NCBI RefSeq assembly: GCF_009379765.1 | Contig: NZ_WHTD01000042.1 | Location: forward strand, 1-51,759 | Source of the DNA: Actinophytocola sp. | GTDB taxonomy: Bacteria; Actinomycetota; Actinomycetes; Mycobacteriales; Pseudonocardiaceae | DNA length: 51,759 bases | Direction: 5' to 3' | Shown: positions 9,101 to 17,048 of the stretch, piece after piece | Layout of the letters: each line of letters starts with the position of its first letter | How positions within the stretch are numbered: position 1 is the first letter of the stretch | Notes under the pieces: generated by a model | Database searches by the model: none | What the model was told of the DNA's origin: nothing | What the model saw: the letters and a program-made list of their open reading frames with translations, nothing else | Program-made: the position numbers and the translations under genes

Positions 9101-9773
9101 GCTCCGCGCTGACCCTGCTCACCCGGTCGACGCCGAGCGGGGTCGGGTGGCGCAGGTCGCCGAGCAGTCGCTTGAAGTGGGCGCCCGCCGCCTCGGTGGT
9201 GTCGTGGTCGCGCAGCCAGGTCACGAACTCCCGGAACGGTGCGGCCGGTGGCAGCGTCGCGGTCCGCCCGGCCAGCCGGGCCGCGACCAGTTCGGCCAGT
9301 TCGGCCTGGACGGTTGGCATGCTCCAGCCGTCCAGCACGAGGTGGTGGATCGTGGTGACCAGCCGCCACTCGTCCGCGCCGACCCGCAGCGCGTGCGCCC
9401 GCAGCAGCGGCGCCCGGCGCAGGTCGAACGGCGTCGCCCACTGGTCGGCCAACGCCGCCCGCACCGCCGCGTCCACATCGGACCCGCGCGCGTCGGTGAC
9501 CGCGAGCCCCGGGGCGGCGTCGGCGAACACCACCTGCACCGGGGTGTCCACGCCCTCCCAGACGAACCCGGTGCGCAGCACGGTGTGCCGGGCCACCAGG
9601 TCGTCCAGGCCCGCCCGCAACGCGGCCTCGGCCGGCACACCGGTGACCGCCAGGACGAACTGCTGCTGGTACACCGGCGCCTCGGCGGCCCGCAGCGCGT
9701 GCACCAGCATGCCTTGCTGCATCGCCGTCAGCGGGTAGATGTCGCGCACCCGGCGCCTGGCGGTCACGGTCAT
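3153..9773 (-). CDS. NRPS: C-A(dead)-C(half)-A-T-C
   Basis: A 2206-aa synthetase. Order seen: C domain starting RDIYPLTAMQQGMLVHAL with HHLVLDGW near residue 143; a degenerate adenylation region (about 470-800) that keeps fold landmarks such as GVGAGDRVVLWLPASVDLVAA but has no A3, A4, A5 or A7 motif, and whose A10 lysine is replaced (LPLTAAGHVDVAAL); a half condensation domain (about 830-1100) that begins near LRYADYAGWQ and has no HHxxxDG; a complete A domain with YTSGSTGRPKG near 1290, FDVSVFDLW, NGYGPAEATVA, YRTGDLARW and PSGKIDRRAL near 1638; a T domain with FFELGGNSLQ near 1690; and a terminal C domain with HHVAIDGWS near 1893. One active elongation unit therefore carries the wreck of another. 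A 33-bp tandem duplication sits between A7 and A8. The ATG at 9773 overlaps the stop of the MFS gene (ATGA). Confidence 0.93.
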   Translation of the reverse strand: MTVTARRRVRDIYPLTAMQQGMLVHALRAAEAPVYQQQFVLAVTGVPAEAALRAGLDDLVARHTVLRTGFVWEGVDTPVQVVFADAAPGLAVTDARGSDVDAAVRAALADQWATPFDLRRAPLLRAHALRVGADEWRLVTTIHHLVLDGWSMPTVQAELAELVAARLAGRTATLPPAAPFREFVTWLRDHDTTEAAGAHFKRLLGDLRHPTPLGVDRVSRVSAEPGPSGRVELFLRCDPERRPDVLARRRGLLPSTIAHAAWGLLLARCASTPDAVFGTTVSGRPAELPGVTERVGMFVNTVPVRVAIADTDGELVVDRWLAALQEQLIAGRAFEHLPVAAAQRCSAVPMGEPLYESVLGFQNYFVDEPTGEPAGPVTVRALRQQEQTGLPLVVSVALPRGATWVRVEFDERRIDRSVAEWLADRYARLLGELAAAEDGMPLRDIPLLAPAEAAPVRTRPATGLPAYPPAGAAAGQLRAAGVGAGDRVVLWLPASVDLVAAALGALALGADVGQLPSGASATELAEHCGGAAALVVPSGTELTIPPPASVVYFGQSEVDDRLPDLSGWWRGAPVGTLAEAVAVASELPFAAGEPAVLALGPDEPALLPVALAALRAGARLDFRDPLAPGPLGAGVVVGWEVPGAWRVHGTDATGGAYACVPPAGTDLGAVPGGWLADSAGRPVPDAVAGELVVTGAGGDVRTGVWARRRADGTVQRLGERPGSEDVWVAGQLGRDEAVAAAVVMGERAWIVAPDGRPVDVPALLGRLRHRVPSALLPGDVRQLAELPLTAAGHVDVAALLGPGPAGVRTEPRPLAARLAALPERRRGEFLAGLRAAQRAAPPIRPGRIRGPVPRSVQQEFYDDTAASALRPLSESTVDDPDAPDAGTALRYADYAGWQADPRRTGERDRQAAHWKTVLRGAPASGIPADRVAPDAPARGQISLTVPETATPEQWFAALAQVLARCGRDDDVVLGVVTRPVLPPELDGVPGPFSRMLPVRVAVGAGDGPAAVTEAVGEALATARCDADLPWPRLRAMLAEDPLVSVAVHDRPGALAAHAAATVGLDIGPDAAGGTGITAVFDGRAITEHTVTGLIRRAARAVSLARTEPNRPIDAADLVTGAERDELLRAADGGAVADPPATVPELVARQDLDAVAVVAADGELTYRQLLDRAAGLAAELRARGVGVEHRVAVCLPRTAATVWAPLGIMLAGAAYVPVDPKYPPARIEYLCADAGVSTVVTNAGLAGRFPAGIPVLNPDPLPERPFEPVAPGRPDSADHTAAYVIYTSGSTGRPKGVLVEHRAVVDFSRHIARAYRIGPDTRLLGFAALTFDVSVFDLWSALCSGATLVLAGDEERLSVEALRRLLVEQRVTVAELPPGLMPLLDPAELPDLRLVSVGGEAPAGVLVDEWATGGREFWNGYGPAEATVAVTLMRCRPPSGGRTPPIGLPMPNHRAYVLDERLRPVPAGVPGELCVAGAGLARGYLGRPGHTADRFVPDPFGDEPGSRLYRTGDLARWATVPMLDPASRSSVSMLDPASRSSVVLEFLGRVDRQVKIRGFRVELGEVESVLAADERIRQVAVEVWEGGDAGRHLTAYVVPASTAPTLAEVREIAAARLPDYMVPTRLAVLAELPRTPSGKIDRRALPAPPEPAAAADDAAWTDLERAIATDVLGPLLSLSTVDRRADFFELGGNSLQATQVTARVRDRLGAEIALADFLAEPTVARLATLVEQERHRAAERQDQVYDDRPAPRMTPGTVLPQSFPQQALFRTEERYGHDPRYNAPFALRMCGRLDLDALRRAFALVVRRHPTLRVSLHRDGDDYVQRVLAVRDIPLEVSDVAGADLDERLRTVRRLVREEGARAFDLATGPPIRVRVHRLGEDDHVVQWTVHHVAIDGWSIGILLHELGTAYHAYAEGTEPDLEPLDGDYAEFVQWHRDYVAGSRYAEDLTDWRDRLRGLGGIGLPTPVERRGHAFRPGYLNLTIGPDLAAAVAELGRRNGTSLYMTGLAAYATVLAAHSGAGEIAVVTPNSLRVRSHWERLIGWFVNRVVVRVPVAGSATFGDLLRVTREATTAAFGRQAVPFESLRAELELPDAALAACFSVQNAPVAGRAFRSSEFTMELVGEDIGIEFSPIGPVYAPHGLRYESSVVLVPQQDGTVVGGWEFDAELFDERTALRWRAGLIAVLARAAAAPDTPVRELCRLAAAS
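5152..5217. repeat. 33-bp tandem duplication inside the active A domain
   Basis: Two copies (5152-5182 and 5185-5215) are identical over 31 bp with a 33-bp period. On the coding strand each unit encodes MLDPASRSSV plus one residue. They replace the usual short loop (xPDGxL) between A7 YRTGDLARW and LEFLGRVDRQVK, so the domain gains about 20 residues exactly at the A7-A8 loop. The frame is kept. Confidence 0.9.
8092..8128. repeat. 37-bp perfect palindrome inside the dead A domain
   Basis: The 18-bp arm CGGTCGTCTACTTCGGAC is followed by a single T (8110) and its exact reverse complement. It lies inside the coding frame of the degenerate adenylation region, where it encodes a peptide around VVYFGQSEVDD. 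Because of the symmetry the opposite strand encodes nearly the same peptide. No T-run follows on either side. Confidence 0.9.
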
Positions 9774-11083
9774 CGGGCTGTCCCTTCCACCGGCCGGGGC
9801 GGTTCGGTGAGCCGGCGCACCGGCGAGCACCACACCAGCGCCGGCGCGATCGCCAACCCCGCGACAGCGGCGAACAGCGCCGCGCGGGGCCCGATCGCGA
9901 CGCCCAGCAGCCCACCCCCGAGCGCGCCGAGTGGCGCGAGGCCCACGCACAGGAACCGGAACGCGCCGTTCACCCGGCCCAGCAGGTGGTCCGGGGTGGC
10001 GCTCTGGCACATGCTCTCCACGTTGATCGCGCACACCTGGCCGCTGCTCGCCATCAGGAACGAGGCGGCGATCAGCATCGGCAGCGCCACCGCGACGGCC
10101 GGCGGGGCCAGCGGGATCAGCAGGGCGGCCAGGCAGAAGCCGGCGAGGCCGGACCAGATGGCACCGCCGAGCCCGATCCGCCTGGCCACCGGCCCGGCGG
10201 CCAGTGCACCGACCACGGCGCCCGGGCCCGCGCCGAGCAGCGTGAGACCGACCAGCGACGCGGGCAGGTCCATCACGGAGACCAGGTAGATCACGTAGAG
10301 CGTGGTCTCGGCGGCCCACGCCACGTTGTTGATGGTGATGGCGAGCATCAGTGGCCCCAGCACGGGGTGGCGGGCGAGGAACCGGATCCCGGCGGCCACC
10401 TCGCCCCACACCCGGCGCGGCCAGCGTTGGCCGGACGTCGGCCCGGGCTTGCGCTCGGGTACGGGCTCCTTGTGGCGGATGCGGCCGAGCATGAACACGG
10501 AGGCGAGCACGGCGAGCCCGTCCAGGATGATCGCCACCGGCGCGGTGACCGCCTGCACCAGCACGCCTCCCAGGGACGGACCGGTGAGCTGCGCGCTGGC
10601 CCTGGCCGACTCCATCCGGCTGTTGGCCTCGACCAGGTGCTCGCGGCCGACCAGGCCGGGCAGGTAGCTCAGGTACGCGGTGTCGAACCAGACGGTGAGC
10701 ACCGCGGAGACCAGCAGGGTGGCGCCGAGCAGGCCGATCGAGAGCACCCCGAGCGCCACCTCGACGGGGATCATCAGCAGCAGCACGGCCCGCGCGAGGT
10801 TCGTCACGATCAGCGTCGGGCGCTTGCGCATCCGGTCGATCGAGACCCCGGCCACGATGTAGAGCAGCGCGGGCAGCTTGCTGAGCAACCCGAGCAGGCC
10901 CAGATCGCCGACGCCGGCGTGCAGCGTCTCGATCGCGAGCAGCGGCACCACGACCGTGCTCACGTGGTTGCCGAACTGGGAGAATGCCTGGCCGGACCAC
11001 AGCCGCACGAAGTCGCGGTTGCGCCATACCGGTGCGGAGAACGGGCGCCGGCGGGTGGCGGTCTTGCCGGTTCTCTCGGCCAC
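9770..11083 (-). CDS. MFS exporter (EntS-like)
   Basis: A 437-aa hydrophobic protein with about ten to twelve membrane segments. Family hallmarks of the EntS/MFS_3 group are visible: NRDFVRLWSGQAFSQFGNHVS at the first helix, the basic loop SIDRMRKRPTLI after helix 2, FDTAYLSYLPGLVGREHLVEANS after helix 5, and TPDHLLGRVNGAFRF in the second half. Such proteins export siderophores or natural products, so the likely role here is secretion and self-protection for the cluster product in the cytoplasmic membrane. The GTG at 11083 is chosen because it follows the upstream TGA (11086-11088) by two bases; a CTG at 11089 would overlap that stop. The stop overlaps the NRPS ATG. Confidence 0.9.
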   Translation of the reverse strand: MAERTGKTATRRRPFSAPVWRNRDFVRLWSGQAFSQFGNHVSTVVVPLLAIETLHAGVGDLGLLGLLSKLPALLYIVAGVSIDRMRKRPTLIVTNLARAVLLLMIPVEVALGVLSIGLLGATLLVSAVLTVWFDTAYLSYLPGLVGREHLVEANSRMESARASAQLTGPSLGGVLVQAVTAPVAIILDGLAVLASVFMLGRIRHKEPVPERKPGPTSGQRWPRRVWGEVAAGIRFLARHPVLGPLMLAITINNVAWAAETTLYVIYLVSVMDLPASLVGLTLLGAGPGAVVGALAAGPVARRIGLGGAIWSGLAGFCLAALLIPLAPPAVAVALPMLIAASFLMASSGQVCAINVESMCQSATPDHLLGRVNGAFRFLCVGLAPLGALGGGLLGVAIGPRAALFAAVAGLAIAPALVWCSPVRRLTEPPRPVEGTAR

Positions 11084-11085
11084 GG

Positions 11086-13275
11086 TCAGTCCACCCCCGC
11101 CTCGGCGCGCAGCGCGGCGGGGGCGGCGTCGGCCGCGACCGCCCGCGGCGCGACCAGGTAGTGCCGGCGCACGGGCGATCCGTCGGTCATGCCGAACGCG
11201 CCGTGCAGGTGGACGGCCTCCCGGCTGACGTCCAGCGCCAGCGTGCCCGCCTCGGCGAGTGCCCCGGCGGCGAGCCACGGGGCGGGAGCGCCACCGTCGA
11301 TGCCACCGTGGATGCCGCCGTGGATGCCGTCGTCGAACCGCCCGGCGATCTCGGTGACCAGGGCGGTGAGCGCGGCCAGCCGCACGGACAGCCGGGCGAG
11401 GCGGAACGCGATCTCCTGGTTGGCGATCAGCGGCCGACCGAACTGCTCGCGGGTGCGGGCCCGGTGGCAGGCGTGCTCGAGGCAGCCGGCGGCGAGACCG
11501 AGCAGCCAGGCGGCCCGGCGCACCCGTCCGGCGGCTAGCACCTCGGCGGCCGCGGTGCCGTCCACCAGCACCGGTCCGGCCGGCGCCGGGCCGTGGACGG
11601 TCCACACCGGACCGGTGGACGTGCGGTGCCGCCGGATCGCCACGTCGGTGGCGGAGACGAGCGCCAGGGCGGGGCCGTCCAGCACCGCGACCACGGCGTC
11701 CGCCGTGTGCGGGTCGGCAACCGGGCGGTCGGGCAGCCGGAGGTCCGCCAACGCCGCCCGCCACCGGCCGTCCGGCGCGGGCAGCTCGCGGCCGGCCCGG
11801 GCCAGGGCGTCGATCGCGGTGAGGGTGTCCAGCAGCCCGTCGTCGTGCAGGCCCCGGCCCAGCTCGGCGCAGCAGATCACCGCCGCGCGCAGGCCCAGGT
11901 CCAGCCCGCCCCGGGCGGCCGGGACCGTCAGCCCGAACACCCCGATCCGGGCGAGCTCCGGCCAGCACGCGCCGGCCGGGTCGCGCTCGTCGTAGGCGGA
12001 CGAGACGGCCCGGCACGCCGCGCGCAGCTCGCCGGCCAGCGGCTCATCGGTGTCGGGCAGTGGCAGCCCGGCGGAGGCCACCAGCTCCAGCATCATCTCC
12101 GAGGTGCCGGCAGACAGGGTGAGGCCGGGTGCCTCGCGGTAGGCGGCCTCCAGCAGCCCGCCGTCGGGCGCGGCGCCCGCACCGTTGTCAGCACCGTCCG
12201 CGTCACCGTTGTCACCGCCGGACCGCCACAGGCCGGCCGGCCCGACCGTCTCGGCGCACCACCAGGCGACCGAGCGGGCGGTCTCCGAGCACCACAGCTT
12301 GGTCGCCGCGGCGCCGACCGCGTCGACCCGGCCGGTGTCGAGCTGGTCGACGCAGCGCACGGCGAGCGCGCGGGCGGCCGCCGTGTGCGTGCGCAGCCGG
12401 CCGTACTCGCTCGCCGCCCGCTCGTCGCCGGGCGCGGGGGGCACGACCCCCAGCCACCGCTCGGCCTTCGCGACGTAGTCGACGCCGGTGCGCTCCAGCG
12501 CCAGCGCCTCGGTGATCAGCGGCCAGGCTCCGCCCACCGGGCCGATCACCGCGCTCGCCGGTACCTCGACGCCGTCGAGCCGCACGTCGGCGAAGTCCTC
12601 ATCGGCCAGCGAGTCCAGCCGACCGGTGCCGACGCCGGCACGGTTCAGCGGCACGAGGAACAGCGTGATGCCCCGGTACGGGGTCGGCTCGACGCTGGTC
12701 CGGGCCGCGACCAGACCGACATCGGCCAGCGCGGTCCCCACGCTGTACACCTTGCGACCGGTGATCCGCCAGCCGCCGTTCCCGGTCGGCGCCGCCGTGG
12801 TCTCCAGGGCGGACAGGTCGGAGCCGACGCCGGGCTCGGAGTAGAGAACCGTCGCGGTCCGCCGGCCCGACGCCAGCCCCGGCAGCACCGCGGCCCGTTG
12901 CTCGTCGGACCCCGCGGTCAGCAGGAAGTTGCCGCAGATCTGCACCGACAGGGTGTGCAGCACCTCGGGCACGCCGCCCGCGATCAGCTCGCCGACCACC
13001 GCGGCGGCGCACCGGGCGGGCAGCTCGCGCCCGCCGTAAGCCCTCGGCCAAGACACCGCGAGCAGCCGGTGCTCGCCCAGCAGCCGGTACAGCGGGCGCG
13101 GATCGAGCTCGGTGCCCCCGCGGCGCGCCTCGGCCAGTGCGGCGAGGGCGCGGCTGGCCGGCGGGCCGGCCAGCAGCGCGCGGACCTCCCTGGCGACGAG
13201 TTCCGCCGTGCGGTCCACCGCCAGGTCCGGCCGGAGATCCGGGTCGGCCACCCAACTCGTCACGGCGCTGGTCAC
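11086..13275 (-). CDS. Two-module acyl-CoA dehydrogenase
   Basis: A 729-aa flavoenzyme made of two acyl-CoA dehydrogenase modules in one chain. Module 1 (about 1-400) reads LLAVSWPRAYGGRELPA, VLYSEPGVGSDLSAL (flavin/acyl loop), WRITGRKVYSVGTALAD and AGTSEMMLELVA. Module 2 (about 410-729) is shorter and diverged: IGVFGLTVPAARGGLDL, then REQFGRPLIANQEIAFRLA and HGAFGMTDGSPVRRHY. In NRPS clusters ACADs often desaturate carrier-bound amino acyl groups, as in prolyl-S-PCP to pyrrolyl-S-PCP; here the substrate is unknown. One half may be mainly structural. The GTG start at 13275 overlaps the NRPS stop (GTGA). Twelve-base repeats at 11294-11329 give a Gly-Ile-His-Gly run in module 2. Confidence 0.85.
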   Translation of the reverse strand: MTSAVTSWVADPDLRPDLAVDRTAELVAREVRALLAGPPASRALAALAEARRGGTELDPRPLYRLLGEHRLLAVSWPRAYGGRELPARCAAAVVGELIAGGVPEVLHTLSVQICGNFLLTAGSDEQRAAVLPGLASGRRTATVLYSEPGVGSDLSALETTAAPTGNGGWRITGRKVYSVGTALADVGLVAARTSVEPTPYRGITLFLVPLNRAGVGTGRLDSLADEDFADVRLDGVEVPASAVIGPVGGAWPLITEALALERTGVDYVAKAERWLGVVPPAPGDERAASEYGRLRTHTAAARALAVRCVDQLDTGRVDAVGAAATKLWCSETARSVAWWCAETVGPAGLWRSGGDNGDADGADNGAGAAPDGGLLEAAYREAPGLTLSAGTSEMMLELVASAGLPLPDTDEPLAGELRAACRAVSSAYDERDPAGACWPELARIGVFGLTVPAARGGLDLGLRAAVICCAELGRGLHDDGLLDTLTAIDALARAGRELPAPDGRWRAALADLRLPDRPVADPHTADAVVAVLDGPALALVSATDVAIRRHRTSTGPVWTVHGPAPAGPVLVDGTAAAEVLAAGRVRRAAWLLGLAAGCLEHACHRARTREQFGRPLIANQEIAFRLARLSVRLAALTALVTEIAGRFDDGIHGGIHGGIDGGAPAPWLAAGALAEAGTLALDVSREAVHLHGAFGMTDGSPVRRHYLVAPRAVAADAAPAALRAEAGVD
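11294..11329. repeat. Three 12-bp tandem units in the ACAD gene
   Basis: Units CCGTCGATGCCA, CCGTGGATGCCG, CCGTGGATGCCG. In frame they encode the repeated peptide GIHGGIHGGID in a surface-like loop of module 2. Confidence 0.85.
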
Positions 13276-16200
13276 GGCGCGGCCTCCGCGTCAACCGCCG
13301 AGTCGACCGCCGAGTCGACCGCTGCGTCGACCGCCGAGCCCACGCCGTCGAGGCTTGCGAGCAGGCCGGCCATCGCGGCGTCGTCCAGGCCCGCGTCCGG
13401 GAAGTCGGCCGCCGAGTACGCCGGCTCGGCCGCGACGCAGTGCTCGACGAGCCGGACCAGCTGGTCGCGAACTCGCTCGGCCAGCCCGTCCCCGCCCTCG
13501 CCGGTGACGATCAGCCGGGCGCCGGCCAGGGTCACCAGCAGCCGCGTTCCGGCATCGCCCACCGCGGTCACCGGGATGTCGGCCGGCGGGAGCAGCACCC
13601 GCACGCCGGGCACGGCCGGGTCGTCCTCCTCCGGTGTGCGCAGGGCGGCCTTGACCGCGCGGATCAGGTCGACCTCGCCGGCCACCGTGCCGACCCGCGC
13701 CAGGCCGGGCACGGCATGGCCGCCGGTCGCGGCCGGCTCCTCGCGCCGGGTGTCGGCGACCGCGACGGCCGGCTCACCGGTCGCGGCGAGGGTCGCGGCC
13801 ACGACGAGGTCGGTGGTCGTGGTGGCGTACGCCTCGTGGGCCGGACCGTCCAGCGCGGCCACCGTCTCCGGCGGCACGAGCAGGCCCGGCACGCCGTCTG
13901 CGGCGGACGCAGCCGGGGCGGCCGGCCCGGCCGGGCGCAGCTGGCGCACGATCCGGCCGAGGGACCAGTCGTCCACCTGGGACGGATCGGCGGTGAGCCG
14001 GCGGCCGGCGACGGTGACGCCGGGGATCGCGGGTGCCTCGGCCACCGGGGCCGGGAGGCGGAGGACCGTCGGGCCGGTGATCCCCAAGGGCGCCGGCCGG
14101 CGGACCGGATCCCGCACGTCCAGCGCGCGGGCGAGCGCGCGGACGGTGCGCAGGTCGAGGATCTGCCGCACGGTCAGCGTCAGCCCGTGCCGGCGGGCCT
14201 CGGCGACGGCGTGGATAGCCAGGATCGAGTCGCCGCCGATGTCGAAGAAGTCGTCGGTGACGCCGAACTCCCGCTTCGGCAGCAGCCACCGCCAGCCGTC
14301 CAGCAGCGCCTCCTCGACCGGCGTCTCCGGCTCCCGCGGACCCTCCCGTTCCGGCGGACCCGCGGGTTCGGGCACCGGGGTCACGTCCTGCCGGTCCGTG
14401 CGCCCGCAGAACTCCAGGCGACCGTCCGGCAGGCGGCGCACCAGGTCGCCGGTCCGGAACCGGCGCGCGCCGGGCGAACCCGGGTCGGGCACGAAGGCGG
14501 CAGCCGTCGCGCCGGGAGCGCCGGGACAGCCGCGCGCCACCTGGGGGCCGCCGACGTACAACTCGCCGCGGCAGCCCGGCGGCACCGGCTGCCCCCACCG
14601 GTCCAGGACGTCCGCGCGGACCCCGGGCAGCGGCGTGGCCAGGTCGAGCGGGCCCGCCGCGACGGTGCCGGTCTCGGCAGGCCCGTACAGCACGACCACG
14701 TCCCAGCCCGCACCGTCCAACCGCGCCCGCAGTGCGGGGTCGGCGGGCTCACCGAGGACGACGGCTCGGCGGGGCCGCACCGCCGCCGGATCGCCCCCGG
14801 CCAACAACGCCGTCAGGTGTGCCGGGGTGGTGTGCAGGAAGTCGGCCGGCGGCGCGTCGTCGGCCACGTGCAGGGCGCCGCCGCCCGCCAGTGCGCAGAG
14901 CAGCGCGGTCGGCGACGACCCCGTGGGCAGGTGACTCGAACCGGCCGGCAGCACGGTGAGCAGACCGCCCACGGCCGACACCGCGTTGCGATGGGTGACC
15001 AGGACGCCGGCCGGTCCCGAGCCGAACATCACGTACGCACCGTTGTCCGGCCGCACCGGCACGGAGAGCGGGCCGGGGTCCGGCGCGGCGGCGATGGCAA
15101 CCGGCACCGCCTCGACCGAGCCGGGCAGCGCGACCCTGGCGTCCGGCAGGGTCAGCGCCAGGCCGGCTCCACACCGGCCGGCGAGGGCGGCCAGCTGTGC
15201 CGCCGGCGTCGCCGGGTCGACCGGGACGCACACGCCGCCCGCCTTGAGCACGCCGAGGAAGGCCACCGCCAGCTCGGCCGACCGGGGCAGCGCCACCAGC
15301 ACCGGCTCCTCCGGGTGGGCGCCCCGGGCCCGCAGGGCGTGCGCGACCCGATTCGCCGCGGCGGCCAGGTCGGCGAAATCCAGGGACCCGCCCGCCCACA
15401 CGACCGCGGGCGCGTGCGGGGTACCGGCGACCTGCTGCTCGATCAGCTCGTGCAGCAGGAGGCCGTCCGGGGTGGCCACCGGCCCGGCGTCCTCGTCGGG
15501 CCACAGCCCCTGGAATGTCCACATCGGACGATCCGGCTCGGCGAGCGCGGCCCGCAGCAGCCGCGGGAACATCTCGCACACCAGCTCGGCCGCGGCGTCG
15601 TCGACCACGTCGGGGCGGTACCGCACGGTGCCGGCGTAGGGCGCCGGGTCGGGTACCAGGTCCAGCAGCAAGTCGTGGGTGACCGTCCCGGTGTCGATCT
15701 GCGAGGAGCCCGTCGTCCTCGGCATCCCACCCGCGGAGGGCCGCGGCCGCACCGGCGGCTGCAGGTTGATCGCCGCCTGGGCCAGCGGGGTCATGCCGGC
15801 CACCCGTTCCGGCGCCACCGCCGCGACGATCTGGTCGAAGGTGGCCGAGCCGTGGTCGTGGGCCTCGCCGACCACCCGCCGCGCCGCCCGCACCAGCTCC
15901 CGGAACGTCGGCCCGCCGGACAGGTCGAGCCGCAGCACGACCTGGTCGACGAACATGCCGATGACATCTCCCAGCACCGGCAGCGGCCGCCCGAGGACCG
16001 TGCTCGCTACGGCGACGTCCTCGCCGCCGAACACCCTGCCGAGGGTGGCCGCGTACGCCGCCAGCAGACCCATGAAGGCGGTGGCCCGTTCGGCCCGGAC
16101 GAACTCGTCCAGCGCGGACACGACACCGGCCTCGATCGCGAAGCTCAGCCGGCGGCCCCGCTGGGTCAGCCGCCCCGGCCGGGGCTTGCCGTATGCGAGG

Positions 16201-16829
16201 TCCAATGTGGACAGCTCGGCGAGCTGCCCGCGCCAGTAGTCCAGGTCCTGCCGCACGGCCGGGCCGGCGGCCCGGTCCTCCTGCCAAGCGGTGAAATCGG
16301 CGTACTGCACCGGCAGCTCCGGCCAGTCCGGCGCGCGACCGGCGAGCCGCCGCTCGTAGGCGGTGGTCAGGTCGCGGATGAGGATCCCCGCGGAGGTGGC
16401 GTCCGCGATGGCGTGGTGCAGCACCACGACCAGCGCGTCCGTGGCCGGGCCGAGTCGGGCGTGCACCATCCGCAGCAGCGGTGCCCGGCCGAGGTCGAAC
16501 ACCCGCGTGCCGACCCGCGCGCACAGGTCGCGGTAGGCCGCCTCCGGGTCGGCCGCGCCGCTCAGCTCGCAGAACTCCACCGGCGGCTGGTCCGGCGGGG
16601 CCTGCACGACCTGCCACAAGGTGTTGTCCCGCACCTCGAACCGGGTGCGCAGTGACTCGTGCCTGCCCACCAGGTCGGCCACCGCCGCACGCAGTGCCGC
16701 CGGGTCGAGCAGGCCGGCGTGGCGGCGCTCGAGGCTGATGTTGTGCACCGGCTCGCCGGGCACCAACTGCTCGACGAACCACATCTGCTGCTGGGCGTGC
16801 GACGCCCGGTAGCTCAGGACCTCGTTCAC
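13272..16829 (-). CDS. NRPS with collapsed domains: C-A(degenerate)-T-E(collapsed)
   Basis: An 1185-aa synthetase. The C domain (1-440) begins [17 protein letters not shown] and has HHAIADATS near residue 138, so the Gly of HHxxxDG is Ala. The A region (about 470-820) is broken: A3 reads [15 protein letters not shown] without the Ser/Thr/Gly-rich loop and lysine, A4 is lost, A5 survives as [10 protein letters not shown] and A7 as FRTGDLVRR, and the chain passes from GRTDRQ straight to the T domain, so A8-A10 and the catalytic lysine are absent. The T domain is normal ([15 protein letters not shown] near 863). The last 300 residues resemble a shortened epimerisation/condensation domain: no HHxxxDG, but the typical ending [20 protein letters not shown]. 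The T domain must be charged in trans, plausibly by the stand-alone A enzyme. The GTG at 16829 overlaps the MbtH stop. Confidence 0.88.
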   Translation of the reverse strand: MNEVLSYRASHAQQQMWFVEQLVPGEPVHNISLERRHAGLLDPAALRAAVADLVGRHESLRTRFEVRDNTLWQVVQAPPDQPPVEFCELSGAADPEAAYRDLCARVGTRVFDLGRAPLLRMVHARLGPATDALVVVLHHAIADATSAGILIRDLTTAYERRLAGRAPDWPELPVQYADFTAWQEDRAAGPAVRQDLDYWRGQLAELSTLDLAYGKPRPGRLTQRGRRLSFAIEAGVVSALDEFVRAERATAFMGLLAAYAATLGRVFGGEDVAVASTVLGRPLPVLGDVIGMFVDQVVLRLDLSGGPTFRELVRAARRVVGEAHDHGSATFDQIVAAVAPERVAGMTPLAQAAINLQPPVRPRPSAGGMPRTTGSSQIDTGTVTHDLLLDLVPDPAPYAGTVRYRPDVVDDAAAELVCEMFPRLLRAALAEPDRPMWTFQGLWPDEDAGPVATPDGLLLHELIEQQVAGTPHAPAVVWAGGSLDFADLAAAANRVAHALRARGAHPEEPVLVALPRSAELAVAFLGVLKAGGVCVPVDPATPAAQLAALAGRCGAGLALTLPDARVALPGSVEAVPVAIAAAPDPGPLSVPVRPDNGAYVMFGSGPAGVLVTHRNAVSAVGGLLTVLPAGSSHLPTGSSPTALLCALAGGGALHVADDAPPADFLHTTPAHLTALLAGGDPAAVRPRRAVVLGEPADPALRARLDGAGWDVVVLYGPAETGTVAAGPLDLATPLPGVRADVLDRWGQPVPPGCRGELYVGGPQVARGCPGAPGATAAAFVPDPGSPGARRFRTGDLVRRLPDGRLEFCGRTDRQDVTPVPEPAGPPEREGPREPETPVEEALLDGWRWLLPKREFGVTDDFFDIGGDSILAIHAVAEARRHGLTLTVRQILDLRTVRALARALDVRDPVRRPAPLGITGPTVLRLPAPVAEAPAIPGVTVAGRRLTADPSQVDDWSLGRIVRQLRPAGPAAPAASAADGVPGLLVPPETVAALDGPAHEAYATTTTDLVVAATLAATGEPAVAVADTRREEPAATGGHAVPGLARVGTVAGEVDLIRAVKAALRTPEEDDPAVPGVRVLLPPADIPVTAVGDAGTRLLVTLAGARLIVTGEGGDGLAERVRDQLVRLVEHCVAAEPAYSAADFPDAGLDDAAMAGLLASLDGVGSAVDAAVDSAVDSAVDAEAAP
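13290..13337. repeat. Four 12-bp tandem units at the NRPS C-terminus
   Basis: Units of the type GTCGACCGCCGA repeat four times with small changes. They encode the tail [15 protein letters not shown] just before the stop codon and look like slippage. Confidence 0.85.
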
Positions 16830-17047
16830 CGCGATCCGGCCCCCGCCGAGCCGGCCGACTCCATGGCGATCCGCAGGCTCTTCGGGCGCATGTCGGTCCA
16901 CACCTGGTCGACGTGGGCGAGGCAGTCGTCCCGGCCGCCGGTGAACCCGGCCGGCCGCCAGCCCGCGGGCGGCTCCTGCTCGGCCGGCCAGACCGAGTAC
17001 TGGTCCTCGTCGTTCACGACGACCTGGAAGGCCTGCTCGCCAGCCAT
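16826..17047 (-). CDS. MbtH-like protein
   Basis: A 73-aa MbtH-family protein. These bind NRPS adenylation domains and raise their solubility or activity. The family signature is intact: [44 protein letters not shown]. The ATG at 17047 follows the upstream TGA by one base; an in-frame GTG at 17062 would extend it into the preceding NRPS. The stop overlaps the GTG of the next NRPS. It may serve any of the four intact A domains in the cluster. Confidence 0.95.
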   Translation of the reverse strand: MAGEQAFQVVVNDEDQYSVWPAEQEPPAGWRPAGFTGGRDDCLAHVDQVWTDMRPKSLRIAMESAGSAGAGSR

Positions 17048-17048
17048 G

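Noticed and set aside
6510..10289. Very long plus-strand open frame over the NRPS and MFS genes
   Set aside because: Composition is Arg/Gly/His-rich without domain motifs; it is a shadow of the minus-strand genes, as are similar antisense frames across the window.
13290..13337. Short tandem repeats as a CRISPR array
   Set aside because: Units are 12 bp without spacers and are translated in frame. No CRISPR array or cas gene is present in the window.
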